Positions 60,794-64,000 of a stretch of DNA of 64,000 nt are shown one piece after another. Within the stretch, counting starts at the first letter, position 1. Each line of letters starts with the position of its first letter. The position numbers and the translations under genes were made by a program. Location: NCBI GenBank assembly GCA_963921935.1, contig OY998180.1, positions 99,045,480 to 99,109,479 on the forward strand, written 5' to 3'. The notes beneath the pieces are model-generated. The model was not told the DNA's origin and searched no databases. It worked only from the letters and a program-made list of their open reading frames with translations. The stretch comes from Galeruca laticollis. Lineage: Eukaryota; Arthropoda; Insecta; Coleoptera; Chrysomelidae.

Positions 60794-61067
60794 CATTAAA
60801 ACATTATTAATGCAAAAGCCACGAAGTTTTACTGTTGATGCGCTGAAAAAAGTCCCCATTCAATATCTGATTGGGTTTGTCAGCCCGTCTGAATTGTTGG
60901 ATATATGGCATAAACTACCTAATGACTACAAAACAAATTTTGAGCTACAAATTCGTCTGCCGTGCTTCGTTCACTACAACCGTCCCGATTGGACAACGCA
61001 TTGGGATGGTCCTGCAAGTTCTCAGGCATCTTGTTTTCTATGTCAAAGTGTATTAAATAAATCTTGA
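60774..61067 (+). CDS. hypothetical viral protein, 97 aa
   Basis: Intact frame, ATG at 60774 inside the last codons of the protease. It contains VDALKKVPIQYLIGFVSPSE, LDIWHKLPNDYKTNFELQIR and a C-terminus with three cysteines (CFLCQSVLNKS ending). No homologue was recognised. The tight overlap suggests re-initiation or alternative splicing from the same transcript. AATAAA lies near its stop (about 61055). Confidence 0.55.
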   Translation: MGEEWDDIKTLLMQKPRSFTVDALKKVPIQYLIGFVSPSELLDIWHKLPNDYKTNFELQIRLPCFVHYNRPDWTTHWDGPASSQASCFLCQSVLNKS

Positions 61068-61083
61068 ACATAGTTCTGTGTAT

Positions 61084-61119
61084 TATTTAAAGTACCTTCA
61101 TCCCTTGACATGCATCAGT
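61084..61119 (+). promoter_or_regulatory. core promoter: TATTTAAA plus TCAGT initiator
   Basis: TATTTAAA at 61084-61091 and TCAGT at 61115-61119, ATG at 61124. Would drive the capsid operon-like block (penton, 50-codon ORF, major capsid). Confidence 0.65.
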
Positions 61120-61123
61120 CATC

Positions 61124-61864
61124 ATGTCGCAGTTGTTGAGAGTAAATAGCACAAATCACGTATTTACATTCCAACCTCCTACGCCTATTGTACTCTATCC
61201 TGAGAAAGACTATGAGTTAGCACTACGTTCCTTCCACTCATACCATAGTATACCAAACATTGAAAATCGCAAATTTCACTACTACGATGACAACAACATG
61301 ATGCAGAGTTTTGATATACCAACGGGATGTTACGAAATCGCTGATATTGAAGCGTTCATACTAGACAAGTTAGGTGGTGGTGGTGGTGGCACCAGCAATC
61401 CATTTGAAACTGTATTTGCGTTAAAACCCAATAATAATACGTTACAATGTATGATTTACAGTAAATATAGAATTCCGTTCGGCGAGCAGGATACTCCCAA
61501 CTGTCTTGGCGACATATTGGGTTTTTCTAGACAGATACTCGAAGCCAAAAAATGGTACTCTTCAGATCTACCCGTCAAAATTATAAAAGTATCTAGCATA
61601 CGCTTCGAATGTAACATTACCACTGGAGCCTTTGACGCAGACAGACCTGCTCATACTATTTACGAATTAGTTATAAAAGTAGATCCTGGGTACGCCATTG
61701 ACGAAACTCCACATAATTTACTTTATTTACCTGTTATACCACAACGTGAAATTACTAACGTTACTGTGTTGGCTTTGGACCAAGACGGACATCCTATCAA
61801 CTTTCGTGGTGAAAAGAGTACCTTGGTGTTGGAGCTTAGAGCGAGAAGCAACAGATGGGATTGA
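61124..61864 (+). CDS. minor capsid (penton-like) protein
   Basis: Intact 246-codon frame. It starts MSQLLRVNSTNHVFTF and has YPEKDYELALRSFHSYHSIP, NCLGDILGFSRQILEAKKWY, IKVSSIRFECNITTGAF, HTIYELVIKVDPGYAIDETP and INFRGEKSTLVLELR. This beta-rich pattern is that of the Polinton/adintovirus single jelly-roll minor capsid protein forming the vertices. A Gly run (GGGGGG) lies near residue 85. The end overlaps the 50-codon ORF by 10 nt. Confidence 0.88.
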   Translation: MSQLLRVNSTNHVFTFQPPTPIVLYPEKDYELALRSFHSYHSIPNIENRKFHYYDDNNMMQSFDIPTGCYEIADIEAFILDKLGGGGGGTSNPFETVFALKPNNNTLQCMIYSKYRIPFGEQDTPNCLGDILGFSRQILEAKKWYSSDLPVKIIKVSSIRFECNITTGAFDADRPAHTIYELVIKVDPGYAIDETPHNLLYLPVIPQREITNVTVLALDQDGHPINFRGEKSTLVLELRARSNRWD

Positions 61865-62007
61865 TAATTAATCATAAAAGACGTTCCGCTGCACATTCAG
61901 TTCCATTAGTTAAACGACGTCCTTCAAAGCAACAGCAGCAGCATCTTACGTTTGCTAACAAATTGTTCTTGCAATCTTTAGGCTTTTTGTTGAAAGAAAA
62001 ACGATGA
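61855..62007 (+). CDS. 50-aa basic protein overlapping both capsid genes
   Basis: ATG at 61855 lies inside the last codons of the penton-like gene and the stop at 62005-62007 overlaps the major capsid ATG in ATGA fashion. The protein is basic at its N-terminus (HKRRSAAHSVPLVKRRPSKQ), has a Gln run, then HLTFANKLFLQSLGFLLKEK, an amphipathic C-terminal helix. It may be a small core or cement protein; translational coupling to the capsid gene is suggested by the overlap. Confidence 0.65.
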   Translation: MGLIINHKRRSAAHSVPLVKRRPSKQQQQHLTFANKLFLQSLGFLLKEKR

Positions 62008-63266
62008 CAACCATGTATGGAAAACGTTCTCGTATGAACGATATGCCTCCAATGTTTGATATCTATCGCAAGCCGAGATTCGATGAATCGATTCGCAAAG
62101 CTGAATACAGAACATATGCTCCGTTCATCAAATCGTTCAGTTGCAGTGACATTGTGGAATTTAGCATCAATCAAGTTGATTCGTTTTTTGCAATGAACGA
62201 AACATTGTTGTGCATTAAAGGTTCGCTCAATATACATGGAGCCGGTGATGTAAAGCTGGCAAATAATTTTGGTGCTTTCCTTTTCGATTCGTGCACATAC
62301 AGTGAAAGCGCAAGAGAAATGGAAACGGTTCGAGATCCTGGAATCGTGAGTGCTGTACGTGCCATGACGTGCTACAATCAAGAAGATTCCAATCATATGG
62401 CTATAGCAGGCTGGAATTATCCCAAAGATCCCATCCTTAATGCTCCAGATAAATCATTCAACCTACAAATTCCTCTCAAGCACATTTTCAACATTTTCAA
62501 TGACTATCCCATGATTACATGTGGACGGCAAACAATACGTTTGGTTCGAGCTCGAAACGATAATGATTGTGTATATATCACAGAAAAAAATGTTGCCGGT
62601 GTGACTTCCACTACAACTGTTAGCATAAACATTACCAACATCGAATTGAAAATCAAGCATATCTACCCTAATGATGATATTAAGTTGGAACTGATGAGGA
62701 CCATTCAAAAGGATCAGCCTATAGTTATTCCATTTAGAAAGTGGGAGATACATGAACTGCCATCCATCACCAGAAATGCTAGACGTGAAGTTTGGGCTGT
62801 TAAAACTACAACTTCAGTGGAACGACCTCGTTATGTTATTGTTTTCTTTCAAACCAACAAACGTGACAACAACACAACTGATCCAACTTTATTTGACAAT
62901 GCAGACATTCAAAGTATCAGGTTATCGCTAAATGGAGAGTATTATCCCAATGAAAGAATGCAGTTGGATTTTACCAAGAATGATTACAATGAGGCATATT
63001 TCAACTATACTGAATTTTATCCTAGCTATATGAATTCGACACAGAAGCGTCCTCTGTTGGATTATTCCTCATTCAAGAGGCGTGCATTGTTTGTTATCGA
63101 TTGCTCGAAACAAGAAGAAAGCATGAAGGCATCTACAGTTGATGTAAAACTTGACATTGAAGCAAACATTGGTTTCCCCGAAAATACCAAAGTATATTGC
63201 ATCATAATACACGATTGCGTAATGGAGTATTTCCCCCTCACCGAAATTGTTAAGAATTTAAACTAG
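62004..63266 (+). CDS. major capsid (hexon-like, double jelly-roll) protein
   Basis: Intact 420-codon frame. It begins MTTMYGKRSRMNDMPPMFDI and has EFSINQVDSFFAMNETLLCI, KLANNFGAFLFDSCTYSESA, NAPDKSFNLQIPLKHIFNIF, DYPMITCGRQTIRLVRARND and a C-terminal KRRALFVIDCSKQEESMKAS, then NTKVYCIIIHDCVMEYFPLT. Alternating beta strands over the whole length and the position after the penton-like gene fit the Polinton major capsid protein, which forms hexon-type capsomers. Call by pattern and context; a fold prediction would settle it. Confidence 0.85.
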   Translation: MTTMYGKRSRMNDMPPMFDIYRKPRFDESIRKAEYRTYAPFIKSFSCSDIVEFSINQVDSFFAMNETLLCIKGSLNIHGAGDVKLANNFGAFLFDSCTYSESAREMETVRDPGIVSAVRAMTCYNQEDSNHMAIAGWNYPKDPILNAPDKSFNLQIPLKHIFNIFNDYPMITCGRQTIRLVRARNDNDCVYITEKNVAGVTSTTTVSINITNIELKIKHIYPNDDIKLELMRTIQKDQPIVIPFRKWEIHELPSITRNARREVWAVKTTTSVERPRYVIVFFQTNKRDNNTTDPTLFDNADIQSIRLSLNGEYYPNERMQLDFTKNDYNEAYFNYTEFYPSYMNSTQKRPLLDYSSFKRRALFVIDCSKQEESMKASTVDVKLDIEANIGFPENTKVYCIIIHDCVMEYFPLTEIVKNLN

Positions 63267-63311
63267 AATGTGCTACTGCTGCTGCACGTTAGTATTCTAG
63301 CAATCATCATC

Positions 63312-63788
63312 ATGAGAGTTGCATTCGTGGACATCCAAGGATTCGTCGTTGATGGATGCTTTGTTCCCAAAGAACTCACCATCGAGATTGGTTTTAAGCA
63401 GAGTCACTACATGTTTTTGCCACCTCAATCGTTTGATACATTAAGTCAGCGTGATAAGAAAACTGTGAAATACCTGGAAAAAAATGTGCATGGCATTCGA
63501 TACTCTTCAGGTGACATCGAGTATAGCGAAATAAATGTAATATTGGAAACTAAGCTGTTGTATGCTGCAGACTTCATTTACGTACGCGGACAGCAAAAGG
63601 CTGAATTTCTACAAAAGAAATGTCACATTTTTAGTGTCTTTCCCATCATTATTGACGTCTGCAAGTTTGATGGTACATCATTGGCAACTGGAAACTTTGA
63701 ACGTGATTCCTGTCACGCCACTGGAGGATCCTCCAGAAATGTACAATATCTCCGACAATGGTTTTTAAATATTGCGTTACCTTTGTAA
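63312..63788 (+). CDS. conserved viral/mobile-element protein, 158 aa
   Basis: The first ATG is at 63312; an upstream GTG at 63270 is open but unlikely in a eukaryote. It begins MRVAFVDIQGFVVDGCFVPK, continues HYMFLPPQSFDTLSQRDKKT, VHGIRYSSGDIEYSEINVI and ADFIYVRGQQKAEFLQKKC. Similar proteins (a VDxQGF start, an IYVKG-type motif) are frequent in arthropod mobile DNA as I recall, without a known function; a nuclease-like fold is conceivable. Its last third contains two compensating indels relative to the inverted copy at 49003-49335. The polyadenylation signal AATAAA lies at 63802-63807. Confidence 0.65.
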   Translation: MRVAFVDIQGFVVDGCFVPKELTIEIGFKQSHYMFLPPQSFDTLSQRDKKTVKYLEKNVHGIRYSSGDIEYSEINVILETKLLYAADFIYVRGQQKAEFLQKKCHIFSVFPIIIDVCKFDGTSLATGNFERDSCHATGGSSRNVQYLRQWFLNIALPL

Positions 63789-63834
63789 TTATTATATCAA
63801 TAATAAATGATTTTTTTAAAGTGGATTTTTTTTT
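63460..63834 (+). repeat. right arm of the inverted repeat near the viral ends
   Basis: Complementary to 49003-49335 and overlapping the 3' half of the 158-aa gene and the AAAGTGGATTTTT tract. The outward flanks (before 49003 and after 63834) no longer match. Confidence 0.75.
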
Positions 63835-64000
63835 ACACACACCATTTAGACGTCCCACTCAACAAACTAAATATCTTTTTTAACAAGAAACGTATAAGAA
63901 ACAACCCCTGTATACATTTTATGACAAAGAATCATAGACACTTTTGATTTCACTCGTATGCTGTGAAGGCATCAATCTTGGAATATTAAAATGTAAAGTG
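63835..64000. other. right flank, non-coding
   Basis: AT-rich; no gene. It may contain the right end of the virus or host intron; the boundary cannot be fixed. Confidence 0.3.

Noticed and set aside
63270..63311. Upstream extension of the 158-aa gene
   Set aside because: The only start is GTG and the extension MLLLLHVSILAIII is just the translation of a CTG-rich run; ATG 63312 is better.

Overview
The window is an AT-rich, intron-bearing, transposon-dense animal genome segment, almost certainly from an insect. The evidence is the exon of a Calx/NCX-type sodium/calcium exchanger, TATA plus TCAGT-initiator core promoters, GT-AG introns, and a mix of RTE, I, CR1/Jockey, Penelope, Ty3/gypsy, BEL/Pao, mariner, PIF/Harbinger, fold-back and satellite families. 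The species cannot be named from the sequence. There are no prokaryotic features.

Layout. 1-2488: RTE-type non-LTR retrotransposon (endonuclease, YADD reverse transcriptase, TGA-repeat tail). 3000-4890 (-): decayed gypsy gag and RT pieces. 6430-9305 (+): internally deleted gypsy element with gag, an L1-ORF1-like coiled-coil protein, RNase H end and integrase, then a probable 3' LTR. 10561-10920: perfect-ended fold-back MITE. 11255-12165: about 160-bp satellite split by a small inverted-repeat element. 12165-15170: 5'-truncated I-like element with RNase H. 15400-17350: more satellite. 17950-18972 (-): decayed RTE-like RT.

18974-39496 is one mariner element with TA target duplications. It is broken into three pieces by a BEL/Pao element (19296-35445, 5-bp TSD) and a CR1-like element (35860-39047). 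The BEL/Pao element was itself invaded by satellite DNA, a 4.55-kb fold-back transposon with a 9-bp TSD (21106-25658), a Harbinger transposase, 178-bp tandem repeats and a Jockey-like element (about 29480-33290).

40081-41443 is a conserved host exon of the Na+/Ca2+ exchanger. The DNA after it is probably intronic. It carries a nearly full Penelope-like element (43157-46492) with inverted pseudo-LTRs that hold hammerhead-ribozyme-like cores, a broken hexokinase fragment (47383-47835, -), a CpG-rich repeat patch and a Pol III-type tRNA-like unit.

48.4-63.9 kb is the most striking part: an integrated Polinton/Maverick-type virus of the adintovirus kind, with nearly all open reading frames intact. 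The leftward block encodes protein-primed-type PolB, small accessory proteins, a retroviral-type integrase with chromodomain, a coiled-coil fibre-like protein, a 375-aa structural-type protein and an FtsK/A32-like packaging ATPase. The rightward block encodes a phospholipase A2-domain protein (intron-containing), an adenain-like cysteine protease, a 97-aa protein, penton-like minor capsid, a 50-codon overlapping ORF, a major capsid (hexon-like) protein and a 158-aa protein. The two blocks diverge from one short intergenic region with a symmetrical TATA box. Six genes share one core-promoter layout. A slippery heptamer sits where the PLA2 frame meets the protease frame. An inverted duplication near both ends resembles a degenerate terminal inverted repeat. 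Together the genes would replicate, integrate, package and encapsidate a linear dsDNA genome.
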